55,494 nucleotides of DNA from an uncultured Christensenellaceae bacterium (GCA_910588615.1 CAJUOI010000013.1:1-55494), one strand, 5' to 3'; positions 33,068 to 43,678 are shown, counted from the stretch's first letter. Made by a program: numbers and translations. Notes: generated by a model from the sequence alone, not told the origin.

Positions 33068-33125
33068 GTCGATCCCTCGTTTACAAGGAGAAAAAATTCT
33101 CCGTCGCTTCGCTCCTCCGATGAAC
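33068..33125. repeat. Dispersed intergenic repeat, copy 2
   Basis: GTCGATCCCTC, TTTACAAGG and ATTCTCCGTCGC line up with 4340-4420. It lies in the 299-base gene-free interval 32914-33212, which otherwise holds only AT-rich sequence and the rubredoxin-gene terminator. Confidence 0.4.
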
Positions 33126-33149
33126 AGGGCGGCGATAGCGCAAACCGAA

Positions 33150-33192
33150 AAAATACAAATCCCCCCGAAAGCACAAGCGCTTTCGAGGGGGT
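33150..33192 (-). terminator. Terminator of the flavin reductase-rubredoxin gene
   Basis: Stem CCCCTCGAAAGC/GCTTTCGGGGGG on the minus strand (one mismatch), followed by ATTTGTATTTTTT. Confidence 0.65.
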
Positions 33193-33212
33193 CAAAACGG
33201 ATTCGTTCCGCT

Positions 33213-33815
33213 TTAATTCGCTTTCTTCACAAACAGCGACGCGTCTACGCTGCATATGGGGCATTCATAACCCTCCGGCAGTTCTTCGCCGTAATATACG
33301 TAGCCGCATACCGTGCACACCCACGCCGTTTGTCCCTTCTCCGTCTTTACCCTTAACAGCTCTTCCTTGTGTTCCCGATAGTATCCGTAGCTCATCGGCG
33401 CTTCGTCGTTTAAAACGCTTCCCGCAATCATTCTGCCGATAAATAACGTATGCGTTTCGTTTTCGATCGCATCCACCTTTTCGAAAACGAGATACCCAAG
33501 CGTATCGTTCAGGGTCTTTACGCCCTCCACCTCGGTAACCGCAACGCCCTCGAATTTATTTACGTCGCGCGAGGACTGAAACCCGAACTGCTTGATCAGT
33601 TCTCCCGCACCCTGCACCCCAAGTACGGAAAGCGCAAACTTCGAATTTTCGCGCATTAACTCGTTGGTGCGGTTCTTCTTCATCACCGCCACGGAAAACA
33701 ACGGACTGTCGCCCCCGCTCACCTGAGAAACCGCGTCTACCACGCATCCGCCGCCCTCCGTCGTCAGTACGTACATACCCTGCGTTATCTTATGCGTTAC
33801 CGTTAAATCCATCAT
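33213..33815 (-). CDS. Flavin reductase-rubredoxin fusion (high-molecular-weight rubredoxin type)
   Basis: 200 residues from the ATG at 33815, with GGAGAGGATTCG upstream. Residues ~1-150 are a flavin reductase-like FMN domain (QGMYVLTTEGGG, NSKFALSVLG, DTLGYLVFEKVDAIENETH). The C-terminal ~45 residues are a rubredoxin with WVCTVCGYVY and GYECPICSVD, four Cys binding one iron. Such fusions pass electrons from NAD(P)H to flavodiiron proteins or peroxidases in anaerobes, giving O2 or NO tolerance; no such partner is next to it. It lies 41 bases after the DUF3737 gene on the same strand. Confidence 0.9.
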   Translation of the reverse strand: MMDLTVTHKITQGMYVLTTEGGGCVVDAVSQVSGGDSPLFSVAVMKKNRTNELMRENSKFALSVLGVQGAGELIKQFGFQSSRDVNKFEGVAVTEVEGVKTLNDTLGYLVFEKVDAIENETHTLFIGRMIAGSVLNDEAPMSYGYYREHKEELLRVKTEKGQTAWVCTVCGYVYYGEELPEGYECPICSVDASLFVKKAN

Positions 33816-33856
33816 CGAATCCTCTCCACGCTTATTGTTTTCCTTTTCTCTTCCGT

Positions 33857-34708
33857 TTATGCAATTCGTCTCTGATAGATTTCGCATTCGCATTGCACTT
33901 GGCTGTCGTCCGTAAGGATGATTTCGGAAACGGCGTCCGCCGTGATCCTGCCCGATTTGGGATTTTTTACCGAAAGCACCGTCCCCTTGATTTCCGCCTC
34001 CACCTCCGAATACTCGAAGGAAAGGTCGGTATCTGCCATTTCGCAGCCGACAAGCTTTAAATTTTTACAGTAGCACAGGGGCTGCGTACCGATGATCTTG
34101 CAGTTGATAAACGTCAGATTTTCCGAATACCAACCGAGATATTCACCCTTGACGACGGAATTTTTCACCGTAACGTTTTTACAGTGCCAGAACGCGTCCT
34201 TGGTGTCGAGCACACTGTTCTCAACCGTTGCGTTTTCGACGTACTGAAAGGAATACTTCCCCTTGAAATTCACGCCGTTCAAACGAAGATCCTGCGCCAG
34301 CAAGAATAAATATTCGCTCTGCACCGTCGTTTGGTTCAGCGTAACGTTACGGCTCTTCCAGCCGAATTCGGGAGAAACGATTTCCGAATTTTCTATCGTC
34401 GCTCCGTCGCACTCGCGCAACGCTTTAATGCCGTGCAGCTTACTGTCCGTAACGCGTATATCCGAAGAATACCACAGCGCCGCGCGGCAGTTTTCGGACA
34501 TACTGCACCCCGAAAGCGTTACGCCTCCGTCGTGCCACAACGGATAACGCAGGTTCATAAAGCAGTTTTCAAGGACTATGTTTTTCGCTTCCTTTAACGC
34601 CGACTCGCCGTCCTCCGCACCGTCGAAAACACAATCGACGAGCTTGATATCCTTCGCAGCGTACAAGTCGCGCTCGTTGGGAAAACGCCGCCCCCGAATT
34701 TCTTTCAT
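33857..34708 (-). CDS. DUF3737 family right-handed beta-helix protein
   Basis: 283 residues beginning MKEIRGRRFPNERDLYAAKD. About ten short repeats have the pattern [VI]xNSxVxxxxxxxx: ATIENSEIVS, ATVENSVLDT, VTVKNSVVKGEYLGWYSENL. They would stack as a parallel beta-helix. This is the DUF3737 family, widespread in gut bacteria with unknown role; no signal peptide, so presumably cytoplasmic. Probably co-transcribed with the flavin reductase-rubredoxin gene. Confidence 0.85.
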   Translation of the reverse strand: MKEIRGRRFPNERDLYAAKDIKLVDCVFDGAEDGESALKEAKNIVLENCFMNLRYPLWHDGGVTLSGCSMSENCRAALWYSSDIRVTDSKLHGIKALRECDGATIENSEIVSPEFGWKSRNVTLNQTTVQSEYLFLLAQDLRLNGVNFKGKYSFQYVENATVENSVLDTKDAFWHCKNVTVKNSVVKGEYLGWYSENLTFINCKIIGTQPLCYCKNLKLVGCEMADTDLSFEYSEVEAEIKGTVLSVKNPKSGRITADAVSEIILTDDSQVQCECEIYQRRIA

Positions 34709-34767
34709 TCCCTGTTCCTCTTCCGTCGTGCCATTATATATACCACGAAACGGCGGAGTTTAAACGG

Positions 34768-34793
34768 AAAATCGAAAAACGGTTATCGAACCG
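34768..34793 (-). terminator. Terminator of gyrBA
   Basis: On the minus strand, CGGTT-CGAT-AACCG then TTTTTCGATTTT, about 30 bases past the gyrA stop. The stem is short but the T run is good. Confidence 0.5.
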
Positions 34794-34821
34794 ATCTCCG
34801 CCCGCAGGCGAAGATTTATTT

Positions 34822-37377
34822 TTATTCTTCGGAATCGTCCGCGACTTCCTCGACGGGAACGTCCGCCGCAGTCTCTTCGGGCGTTGCGACTTCGGCTTCG
34901 TCGTCGCGTTCGGTAATGGCGACCGTCGCCACGATGCCGCTGCGTAGGCTCATCAATCTGACGCCGCGCGTATTCCGCCCGATTTGCGAAATGTCGGCGC
35001 CGTGCATACGGATGACGATGCCCACGGATGATACGAGCATGACGTCGAATTCGTCGCTGATAAGCTTCATGTTTACCAGCTTGCCCGTGCGCTCGTTGAA
35101 CACGCCCGCCTTAATGCCCTTGCCGCCACGCGACTGGGCGCGGTATTCCTCGGGATCGGTGCGCTTGCCGTAGCCGTTTTCGGATACCGTAAGAATATCG
35201 TAGCCCTCGCGCACGATCAGCATATCCACTACCTCGTCGCCCTTGTCGAGACGGATGGCTTTGACCCCCATCGTATCGCGCCCCATCGGGCGCACGTCCT
35301 TTTCGGTAAAGCGGATACACTTGCCCTTGCGGCTTGCCACCATGATGTCTTCGAAGCCCGTCGTAAACTTGACCGAGATCAGCTCGTCGTCGTCCGTAAT
35401 CTTAATGGCGATTTTTCCGTTGCGGAGAATTTTCAAAAACTCACGCGTTGCGGTCTTTTTGATCAGCCCGCGCTTGGTCGCCATGATAAGATAGCCCGTT
35501 CTGCTCTTGCGCTCGGGCAGGATCGCGGTGATCTTTTCGCCCGTGTCCAGCGGGAGAATGTTGACGATCGCCCTGCCGCGCGCCATTCTGTTGGCCTCGG
35601 GGATTTCGTAGCCCTTGATCGAATACACCTTACCGCGGTTGGAGAAGAAGAGAATGGGCACGTGCGTGGAGCAGACGAACATCTGCTCGACGTAGTCGTC
35701 CTCCTTGGGCTTATGCCCTGTAATTCCCACGCCGCCGCGGTTCTGCGCGCGATACTCCACAACGGGGATACGCTTGATGTAGCCGCCGCTCGTCATGGAA
35801 ATAACCACTTCCTCTTCGTCGATAAGATCCTCGTCCTCGATCGCGCCGTAATCGACGGAAATCTCCGTTTTGCGCTCGGACGGATATTTTGCTTTGATCG
35901 CAATCAGATCGTTCTTGATGATTTCGTACACGCGCGACTCGTTCGCCAGAATATCCTTTAAGTCGGCAATGGTTGCGCGCAAGGCTTCGAGCTCCTCTTT
36001 CAGCTTTTCGACCTCGAGGGAAGTTAACCGCTGCAAGCGCATTTCGAGAATAGCGTTCGCCTGTTTTTCCGACAGCTCGAACGCCGTAGTCAGGTTCTGC
36101 GTTGCCTCCACCTTATCTTTGGAGGTCTTGATGATGCGGATGACCTCGTCGATATTCGCAAGCGCAAGCACCAAGCCCTCGATGATGTGCGCGCGCTCCT
36201 CCGTCTTGGCGAGCTCGTAGCGGGTACGGCGGGTAATAACTTCCTTTTGGTGGTTGAGATAATAATAGAGAATATCGCGCAGATTGAGCACCTTAGGCTC
36301 GGTACCGTTTTCGATGAGCGCCAAGAGAATGATACCGTCGGAAATCTGCAGATTTGTATGCTTATAGAGGGAGTTCAGCACGACCTGCGCGTTCGCATCC
36401 TTCTTGCACTCGATAACGATACGCATACCGTCTCTGCCCGATTCCTCGCGAATGTCGGAAATACCTTCGAGCCGCTTGTCGCGCACCATGTTGGCGATCG
36501 TCTCGATGAGCTGCGCCTTATTTACCTGATAGGGAATTTCCGTAACGACGATGCGGCTTCTGAGATTGCCGCCCGTGCCGTGCTCTTCGATTTCGCACTT
36601 CGAACGGATAACGATGTTGCCCTGTCCCGTGCGGTACGCCTTGCGGATCCCGCTGCGCCCCATGATGATGCCGCCCGTAGGAAAATCGGGCGCGGGGATG
36701 TAATCCATGAGTTCGTCCACGGTGATGTCGGGATTGTCGATCATGGCAATCGTGCCGTCGATGACCTCCGCCAGATTGTGCGGGGGAATGTTCGTAGCCA
36801 TACCGACCGCAATACCGTCCGACCCGTTAACGAGCAGATTGGGAAAGCGCGCCGTCAGTACGGCGGGTTCCATTTCGTTCCCGTCGAAATTGGGGAAGAA
36901 ATCCACCGTATCTTTGTCCAGATCGCGCAACATTTCCGCCGCGAGCTTGGAAAGACGCGCTTCGGTATAACGCATCGCCGCAGGCGGGTCGCCGTCGACC
37001 GAACCGAAATTTCCGTGCCCGTCTACAAGGGGACAGTTGATCGTAAAGTCCTGCGCCAGACGCACGAGCGCGTCGTAAACCGACGAGTCGCCGTGCGGAT
37101 GATATTTACCCAAGCAATCGCCGACGATACGGGCGCACTTCTTGTACGCTTTGTCGTTGTACAGCCCCATTTCGTGCATGGAAAAGAGGATCCTTCTGTG
37201 CACGGGCTTCAAGCCGTCGCGCACGTCGGGAATTGCGCGCGATTTGTTGACTGCCATTGCGTAGGCGATAAACGACTTTTTCAGCTCGTCGTCCACTTCG
37301 ACGTCGAGAATTTTCGTCATTTCGAGCGTCTTTTTAAATTCTTCGGTAAGCTCGGGGCTCGTTTCTTTTTTCGCCAT
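34822..37377 (-). CDS. gyrA: DNA gyrase subunit A
   Basis: 851 residues. It cleaves and rejoins DNA in the GyrA2GyrB2 enzyme that introduces negative supercoils. The catalytic tyrosine is Tyr137 in AAMRYTEAR. The quinolone-determining stretch HPHGDSSVYD has Ser98 and Asp102 at the places of E. coli Ser83 and Asp87, i.e. the sensitive type at those sites. The C-terminal beta-pinwheel has YRAQNRGGVGITG and the GyrA-box-like AQSRGGKGI, with an acidic tail. It starts 16 bases after the gyrB stop. Confidence 0.98.
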   Translation of the reverse strand: MAKKETSPELTEEFKKTLEMTKILDVEVDDELKKSFIAYAMAVNKSRAIPDVRDGLKPVHRRILFSMHEMGLYNDKAYKKCARIVGDCLGKYHPHGDSSVYDALVRLAQDFTINCPLVDGHGNFGSVDGDPPAAMRYTEARLSKLAAEMLRDLDKDTVDFFPNFDGNEMEPAVLTARFPNLLVNGSDGIAVGMATNIPPHNLAEVIDGTIAMIDNPDITVDELMDYIPAPDFPTGGIIMGRSGIRKAYRTGQGNIVIRSKCEIEEHGTGGNLRSRIVVTEIPYQVNKAQLIETIANMVRDKRLEGISDIREESGRDGMRIVIECKKDANAQVVLNSLYKHTNLQISDGIILLALIENGTEPKVLNLRDILYYYLNHQKEVITRRTRYELAKTEERAHIIEGLVLALANIDEVIRIIKTSKDKVEATQNLTTAFELSEKQANAILEMRLQRLTSLEVEKLKEELEALRATIADLKDILANESRVYEIIKNDLIAIKAKYPSERKTEISVDYGAIEDEDLIDEEEVVISMTSGGYIKRIPVVEYRAQNRGGVGITGHKPKEDDYVEQMFVCSTHVPILFFSNRGKVYSIKGYEIPEANRMARGRAIVNILPLDTGEKITAILPERKSRTGYLIMATKRGLIKKTATREFLKILRNGKIAIKITDDDELISVKFTTGFEDIMVASRKGKCIRFTEKDVRPMGRDTMGVKAIRLDKGDEVVDMLIVREGYDILTVSENGYGKRTDPEEYRAQSRGGKGIKAGVFNERTGKLVNMKLISDEFDVMLVSSVGIVIRMHGADISQIGRNTRGVRLMSLRSGIVATVAITERDDEAEVATPEETAADVPVEEVADDSEE

Positions 37378-37393
37378 TTTTCTTTATCTCCCC

Positions 37394-39307
<1,914 letters not shown>

Positions 39308-39343
39308 ACGAAAAACTCCCTAATTAGAATTCATGTTTTATTT

Positions 39344-39380
39344 CGCCGTTAAGCCTTTTGGCGACCTCGGCAACTCACGG
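39344..39380 (-). repeat. 37-base intergenic element, copy A
   Basis: Minus-strand sequence begins CCGTGAGTTGCCGAGGTCG and ends GGCTTAACGGCG. It aligns without gaps to 43475-43511 (plus strand), with 27 of 37 bases identical by my count; the first and last thirds are best conserved. It lies directly upstream of gyrB. Confidence 0.45.
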
Positions 39381-39599
39381 AATTTGTTTTTGCTTCGACA
39401 CGTCTTCCACGATTGGGCAAAGCCGTACAGAGCAAATCGCACCCACCGACCGTAAGGAAGGCGGCAGGGCGTAGAAAAAACTTGCGAACCGCGCGCGTGT
39501 GCGCGCGCGTGAAAGAAAAACGGCGTTTTTTGCACCGTATACGGATATTGTAGCACGTTTTTAAAAAAAAGTACAGTGATTTTTCCAAGCGTTTGCAAA

Positions 39600-39645
39600 A
39601 AGAATGCAAAAAAGGCGCGTAATTTGCCCTCTGCGCGCCTTAAAA
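39600..39645 (-). terminator. Terminator of the yabM-yabN-dus operon
   Basis: Stem AAGGCGCG/CGCGCCTT (39612-39619/39634-39641) with a 14-base loop, followed on the minus strand by TTTTTTGCATTC. Confidence 0.55.
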
Positions 39646-39797
39646 TCTTTTTGCGGCGGCAGTTACACAACCCCGCTTGCGCCCGTCGCAGCGCGTCTTG
39701 GCTGCCTCACGGAAGGACGACGATGCGTCGTCATTCCGCCCCGCCATTGAAACAATCAGGGGGAGCAAGCAAAAGGGAGCAAATGCAAGCCTTCTTC

Positions 39798-40730
39798 TTA
39801 TTCGAACACTTCCTCGGCAAGCTCGCGAACTGCGGACACGCTTTCCGCAGCAAACAGCCGCCGTTTGTATTCCGCCGCGCCCCGCGCACCCTTTAGATAA
39901 AACGCCGCCATCTTGCGCATGAACACCGTAGCAAACCGTTCGCCGAACAATTCTTCCGTTTCCTGCAATTGCGCCAAAAACAACTCCTTCATGGGCGCCG
40001 GCACGATTTCAGAAAACTCGCAGAACACCTGCGGGCGATAGAGCGCGGCGCGGGCGATCATCACCCCGTCCGCGCCCGTGCGCGCAATCATTTTTTCCGC
40101 GTCTTTTCTCGACCAGATTCCGCCGTTTGCAAATACAGGGATCTTTACCGCCCTCTTTGCCGCGGCGATTTCTTCGTAATCGGGCGCGCCCGCATAAACC
40201 ATTTCGCGCGTTCTGCCGTGCACCGTAACCATGCACGCACCCGCGCCCTCGCACATCCGCGCAAATTCCGCAGTCGTCTTATTCTCTTCCGTAACGCCCG
40301 TACGGAATTTCACCGAAACGCGCTTGCCGCTCTTCACGCACGCAGCTATCACTTTTTCCGCCAGCTTCGGATTTTCCATCAACGCGCTTCCGTCGCCGTT
40401 TCTTATGATTTTTGGCATGGGGCAGCCCATGTTGATATCGATAAAATCGTAGGGGGCGAGCAGCTCGCTCGCGCACGCCTCGCGCATAATTTCCGGCTCG
40501 CTTCCGAAAATCTGCGCCGCCTTCGGAGACTCGTTGCCACAGTATAAAAGCTTTGCCGTCTCCCCGCTCCCGAAATGCAAGCCTTTCGCGCTGACCATTT
40601 CGGTATAAGTAAGCCCCGCGCCGAGCGATCGGCAAAGCCTGCGGAAAGGATAATTGGTGTACCCCGCAAGCGGTGCTAAAAATACGTTGTTCGGGCAGCG
40701 AATGCCCGCGACGTCAACGGGACGAAACAT
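39798..40730 (-). CDS. dusB: tRNA-dihydrouridine synthase (DusB family)
   Basis: 310 residues from the ATG at 40730 (MFRPVDVAGI). The alternative at 40781 lies deep in the upstream gene. A TIM-barrel flavoenzyme that reduces uridine to dihydrouridine in tRNA D-loops. Signatures: LAPLAGYTNYPFRRL at the N-terminus, DFIDINMGCPMPKI with the catalytic-loop Cys, VSVKFRTG, VHGRTREMVYAG (RNA/FMN contact) and IPVFANGGIWS. It overlaps the yabN stop by 17 bases and is the last gene of the operon. Confidence 0.93.
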   Translation of the reverse strand: MFRPVDVAGIRCPNNVFLAPLAGYTNYPFRRLCRSLGAGLTYTEMVSAKGLHFGSGETAKLLYCGNESPKAAQIFGSEPEIMREACASELLAPYDFIDINMGCPMPKIIRNGDGSALMENPKLAEKVIAACVKSGKRVSVKFRTGVTEENKTTAEFARMCEGAGACMVTVHGRTREMVYAGAPDYEEIAAAKRAVKIPVFANGGIWSRKDAEKMIARTGADGVMIARAALYRPQVFCEFSEIVPAPMKELFLAQLQETEELFGERFATVFMRKMAAFYLKGARGAAEYKRRLFAAESVSAVRELAEEVFE

Positions 40731-42123
40731 TCTTTTTTGCCTGCTTATAATACGCAGTCCGCTCTTCGTCGGAAAGCTCATGCACGTCCTTGCCGTCCGT
40801 AAGGACGAGCCTTTCCCATTCGGTGTATCGCTCGGCGACCTTTTTTACCGTGTCCAGAAGCGCCTGCTCGCTGTCTACCCCGAGCATATACGCCGTATGC
40901 ATGAGTACCATTAAAAGATCGCCGAACTCCGAAGCGATCTGCGCCTTGTCACCGTTCTTCACCGCCGCGGCAAGCTCCTTCGCCTCTTCGTCGAATTTTT
41001 TCTTACAGTTCGCGGGATCCTGATAATCCCATCCTCCCTTCGCCATACGTTTGACGATTTTCTGCGCGCGCAACAGCGCGGGGAAACACTGCGGAACGTC
41101 GTTCACCGCGTCCGAATATGTATTCTGATGCTTTTCCGTCATCTTGTTCTTTTCCCAGACGGAAAGCGCGCCGTCCGCGCCACTTGCGCTGTCGCTGCCG
41201 AACACGTGCGAATGGCGGGTGATCAGCTTTTGGCATACCCCGCTTATCATATCGGTTACGGTAAAGCGTCCGCGCTCCTCCTCGATGAGCGTATGGAAGA
41301 AGGCTTGCATCAACACGTCGCCCGCCTCCTCGCAGATTTTATCCGCGTCGTCCGCGTCGATGGCGTCCACCAACTCGTACGCTTCCTCGATGGCGTTGAT
41401 ACGGATGCTTTGATGCGTCTGCGCCCTGTCCCACGGACAACCGTCGGGCGCGCGCAGTCGCTTTAAAACGGCGGTGAAGTCCTCCGTATCGAAGCGCGTC
41501 TTTTTCAGGAGCGGCGTATCGGGCAGGACGAGCGCGCAGGACGAATCGTATTCCGCCTGCCTGTCCGCCTCGTAGAGCGCGATTTCCCGCTTTTCTCCGC
41601 CGCGAAAGAAGTACGCCTTTGCCTCGTCGCCGAAGCGTTCGCAAAGCACGAGCTTGACGTCGCCCGCCAAACTTCTGTCGTCCAAATCGTAAACGATCAG
41701 CGGCAGACTAAGCTTTGCGGACGGCGCGTCGTAGGCGGAAAGCGCGGTATAGCGTTCGAGCGCCGCGCGTGCGGCAATCTCCGCACACTTGCTTTTTCCC
41801 TCGATCACTTCCACGTCCTTGCGCTTGACGAGCACGCGCGCCGCTCTGTCCTCGCAAACGCCCCCGTCCACGCAATAGCAGAGGTTCGCGCCCTTAGCGC
41901 GCTTCAGGATTTCCGAAACGAGGTTCTGCGTCAGCGTGTCGAAATTGCGGCTGCGTCTGTACACCTCGGACAAATCCTCAAACGCGATTCCTTCCTCTTT
42001 CAAGCTTTCTGCGGACGGCAATTCCGCGTTGCGCAAGATCACCCTGTCCGCACTCTTCAACGCTTTCAGCGCGCGAAGCGTGAGATCGCCTTTTTCCGTT
42101 CCCAAACCGATGATTGTTATCAC
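40714..42123 (-). CDS. yabN: YabN-type fusion: tetrapyrrole methylase-like domain + MazG pyrophosphohydrolase
   Basis: 469 residues from a GTG at 42123 (VITIIGLGTEKGDLT), preceded by GGGAAGGGATAAAC. Residues ~1-215 have the tetrapyrrole-methylase fold (GLGTEKGDLTLRALKAL, CYCVDGGVCED), though the usual GDP loop is altered. The MazG part follows (~230-469): LRAPDGCPWDRAQTHQSI, NAIEEAYELVDAID and EEAGDVLMQAFFH, then a second degenerate half (GDLLMVLMHTAYML). MazG hydrolyses nucleoside triphosphates. In Bacillus, yabN follows yabM as here. The gene begins inside the 3' end of yabM. Confidence 0.92.
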   Translation of the reverse strand: MITIIGLGTEKGDLTLRALKALKSADRVILRNAELPSAESLKEEGIAFEDLSEVYRRSRNFDTLTQNLVSEILKRAKGANLCYCVDGGVCEDRAARVLVKRKDVEVIEGKSKCAEIAARAALERYTALSAYDAPSAKLSLPLIVYDLDDRSLAGDVKLVLCERFGDEAKAYFFRGGEKREIALYEADRQAEYDSSCALVLPDTPLLKKTRFDTEDFTAVLKRLRAPDGCPWDRAQTHQSIRINAIEEAYELVDAIDADDADKICEEAGDVLMQAFFHTLIEEERGRFTVTDMISGVCQKLITRHSHVFGSDSASGADGALSVWEKNKMTEKHQNTYSDAVNDVPQCFPALLRAQKIVKRMAKGGWDYQDPANCKKKFDEEAKELAAAVKNGDKAQIASEFGDLLMVLMHTAYMLGVDSEQALLDTVKKVAERYTEWERLVLTDGKDVHELSDEERTAYYKQAKKNVSSR

Positions 42124-43429
42124 GTTTATCCCTTCCCGTCGTTTTCTTCCAAGTGTACCACGAATCGAGGAAAAAAGCAACCAGATAACAGGCGTTCGAC
42201 GCGATTGCCGCTCCGCCGATGCCGAGCGCGGGGTTGCGCACCAGCGCCCATTGCAACGCGAATTTCACCGTTACGGCAACCGCCATGGAGTATGCCGCGT
42301 ACCTCGCCCGTCCCATGCCAGTAAGGCAGGCGGAGAGCGTGTTGACGGCAGCAAGCGACACGGCGGAAACGGAAGTCAGGCGCACGAGGGAGACAAGCGT
42401 CGCCGCGTCCTCTTGGACCAACGTACCGTACAAGAGGCGCACGATGGGCTTTGCGAAAAAGAATAGCCCGAGCGCGCACGGCACGGACAGCGCAAAGGTC
42501 AACAGGAGCGCGTATGCGGCGTTTCTGCGCCCGCCCTCGTTATCGCCCCGCGCCACCGCCGCAGACACCGAGGGGATCGCCGCCGCCACAAAGCCGCACG
42601 CAAGCGATGCAGGCAAGTCGATCAGTGCCGCCGCACCCCCCGACAGCAGCCCGTAGAGGGATACCGCCCGCCGCGTATAACGCGACATGAGTCTGACGAC
42701 GAGAATACTGTCCGCCGTGCGCGACAGCGGCAGGAGCGCCGCAGAGAGCATAACGGGCACGACCGCGCTCAGAATGGCGGAGCGCGTCGTCTTTTTCAGC
42801 GTAACCGCACGCCGTTCCCCGCGGTAACGGCGCAGTAGATAGACGAGCGCGAACAGCTCGGAAACGGTTACCGCGCCGAGGGCGCACGTTGCCGCGCGCA
42901 CGGGCTCGTCGGGAAAACGCGCAACAAACAGCAACCCCGCGCCCGCCTTGAACATCTGCTCCACGATTTCGGAAAAAGCGGTGGCTGACATTTCGCTCTT
43001 ACCCTGAAAATAACCGCGCAGTACCGAAATGACCGCCACGAAAAAAACGGACGGCGCAAGGGCGAGATAGCAGGCGACAAGCGAGCGATCGCCCTGCAGC
43101 ACACTCATAAAAGGTGCGAACAGACACATGAGAAGCGTACCCGTAAGCCCGATGAGAGCGAAGAGCGGCAGCGCGGTTTTTACGACGCTTTCGCCGCTTC
43201 GCCCGAGCGCACGTTCCCCCGCCACCGCCTTAGACAGCGCGGACGGGATCCCCGCCGAGGAAAAGGTTAAAAATAACAGAAAGAGCGGGTACGCCATCTG
43301 ATACAACCCCGTTCCGTACCCGCCGAGAAAGCCCGTGAGCGGAATCCTGTACGCCGCTCCGATGAGCTTGGAAAGCAACGAACCGAACGTCATCACCGCC
43401 GCGCCCTTTAAAAACGTTTTATGCTTCAT
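41978..43429 (-). CDS. yabM: SpoVB/YabM-type MOP-family flippase
   Basis: 483 residues from the ATG at 43429 (MKHKTFLKGAAVMTFGSLL); upstream in-frame codons fall in a hairpin-rich leader. Twelve to fourteen membrane segments; N-terminal signature KLIGAAYRIPLTGFLGGYG is typical of the SpoVB/MviN/MATE-like polysaccharide exporters. SpoVB acts in spore cortex synthesis as a lipid II flippase; YabM is a paralogue. The order spoVT-yabM-yabN favours YabM. Odd: the last ~48 residues after the final membrane segment are basic and overlap yabN in another frame, so the natural stop may have been lost. Confidence 0.88.
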   Translation of the reverse strand: MKHKTFLKGAAVMTFGSLLSKLIGAAYRIPLTGFLGGYGTGLYQMAYPLFLLFLTFSSAGIPSALSKAVAGERALGRSGESVVKTALPLFALIGLTGTLLMCLFAPFMSVLQGDRSLVACYLALAPSVFFVAVISVLRGYFQGKSEMSATAFSEIVEQMFKAGAGLLFVARFPDEPVRAATCALGAVTVSELFALVYLLRRYRGERRAVTLKKTTRSAILSAVVPVMLSAALLPLSRTADSILVVRLMSRYTRRAVSLYGLLSGGAAALIDLPASLACGFVAAAIPSVSAAVARGDNEGGRRNAAYALLLTFALSVPCALGLFFFAKPIVRLLYGTLVQEDAATLVSLVRLTSVSAVSLAAVNTLSACLTGMGRARYAAYSMAVAVTVKFALQWALVRNPALGIGGAAIASNACYLVAFFLDSWYTWKKTTGRDKRDNNHRFGNGKRRSHASRAESVEECGQGDLAQRGIAVRRKLERGRNRV

Positions 43430-43461
43430 AAATGTAAATCTTTTCACTTTTCTTGTTGCAA

Positions 43462-43525
43462 ACAAAAAGAAACGCCGTAAGTCGCTAAGGTCGTAACGGC
43501 GCTTAACGGCGGTGAATCCCGCCGT
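43462..43525 (-). promoter_or_regulatory. Hairpin-rich leader of yabM, possible attenuator
   Basis: On the minus strand, ACGGCGG/CCGCCGT (43525-43506) is followed by CGCCGT/ACGGCG (43501-43473) and then TTTCTTTTTG, a terminator-like pair 44 bases before the yabM ATG. The first hairpin's 3' arm could instead pair with the second's ACGGCG, as in an attenuator. Further right (43530-43650) is GC-rich repeat-like sequence with no gene. Confidence 0.35.
43475..43511 (+). repeat. 37-base intergenic element, copy B
   Basis: Begins CCGTAAGTCGCTAAGGTCG and ends GCGCTTAACGGCG; ungapped partner of 39344-39380. In this copy the flanks form two hairpins (43473-43501 and 43506-43525). Confidence 0.45.
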
Positions 43526-43653
43526 GCACCGTTTCAACGTCAGCCTCACAGGATCCCGCTCGGCAGAACGGCATCGTCCCGCCCCCTCGTGCAATGGGAG
43601 AACCTGCGCGGCAGAGGGTGGGATCGTTATACGTTTCCGTAGACCTGTCCCTC

Positions 43654-43678
43654 CCCTCCCTTAAACGATAAGGGAGGG
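43654..43678 (-). terminator. Hairpin after spoVT
   Basis: Ten-base-pair stem CCCTCCCTTA/TAAGGGAGGG with a 5-base loop, 30 bases past the spoVT stop. No T run, so it may be a repeat-element hairpin or a transcript-stabilising end rather than a true terminator. Confidence 0.4.

Larger units (their letters stand above)
39308..39797. other. Long gyrB leader and dispersed repeats, gene-free
   Basis: 490 bases without a convincing gene. From right to left on the minus strand: a repeat fragment (~39680-39790), the dus-operon terminator (39612-39641), an AT-rich promoter region with TACAAT at 39552-39547, a GC palindrome GCGCGCGTGTGCGCGCGC (~39490-39507), and a 37-base element at 39344-39380 shared with 43475-43511, just upstream of gyrB. 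Confidence 0.6.

Noticed and set aside
32914..33264. 117-codon N-terminal extension of the 32116 gene
   Set aside because: The extension crosses a dispersed repeat and the rubredoxin-gene terminator; the ATG at 32913 has a better ribosome site.
39400..39480. Possible signal-recognition-particle-like RNA (GTAAGGAAGGCGGCAG) in the gyrB leader
   Set aside because: The symmetrical loop and GGAA tetraloop of SRP RNA do not form; only a superficial similarity.
43530..43650. Candidate 6S-like or riboswitch RNA between yabM and spoVT
   Set aside because: GATCCC/GGGATC ends can pair, but the interior does not form a consistent long stem and no known riboswitch core was found.
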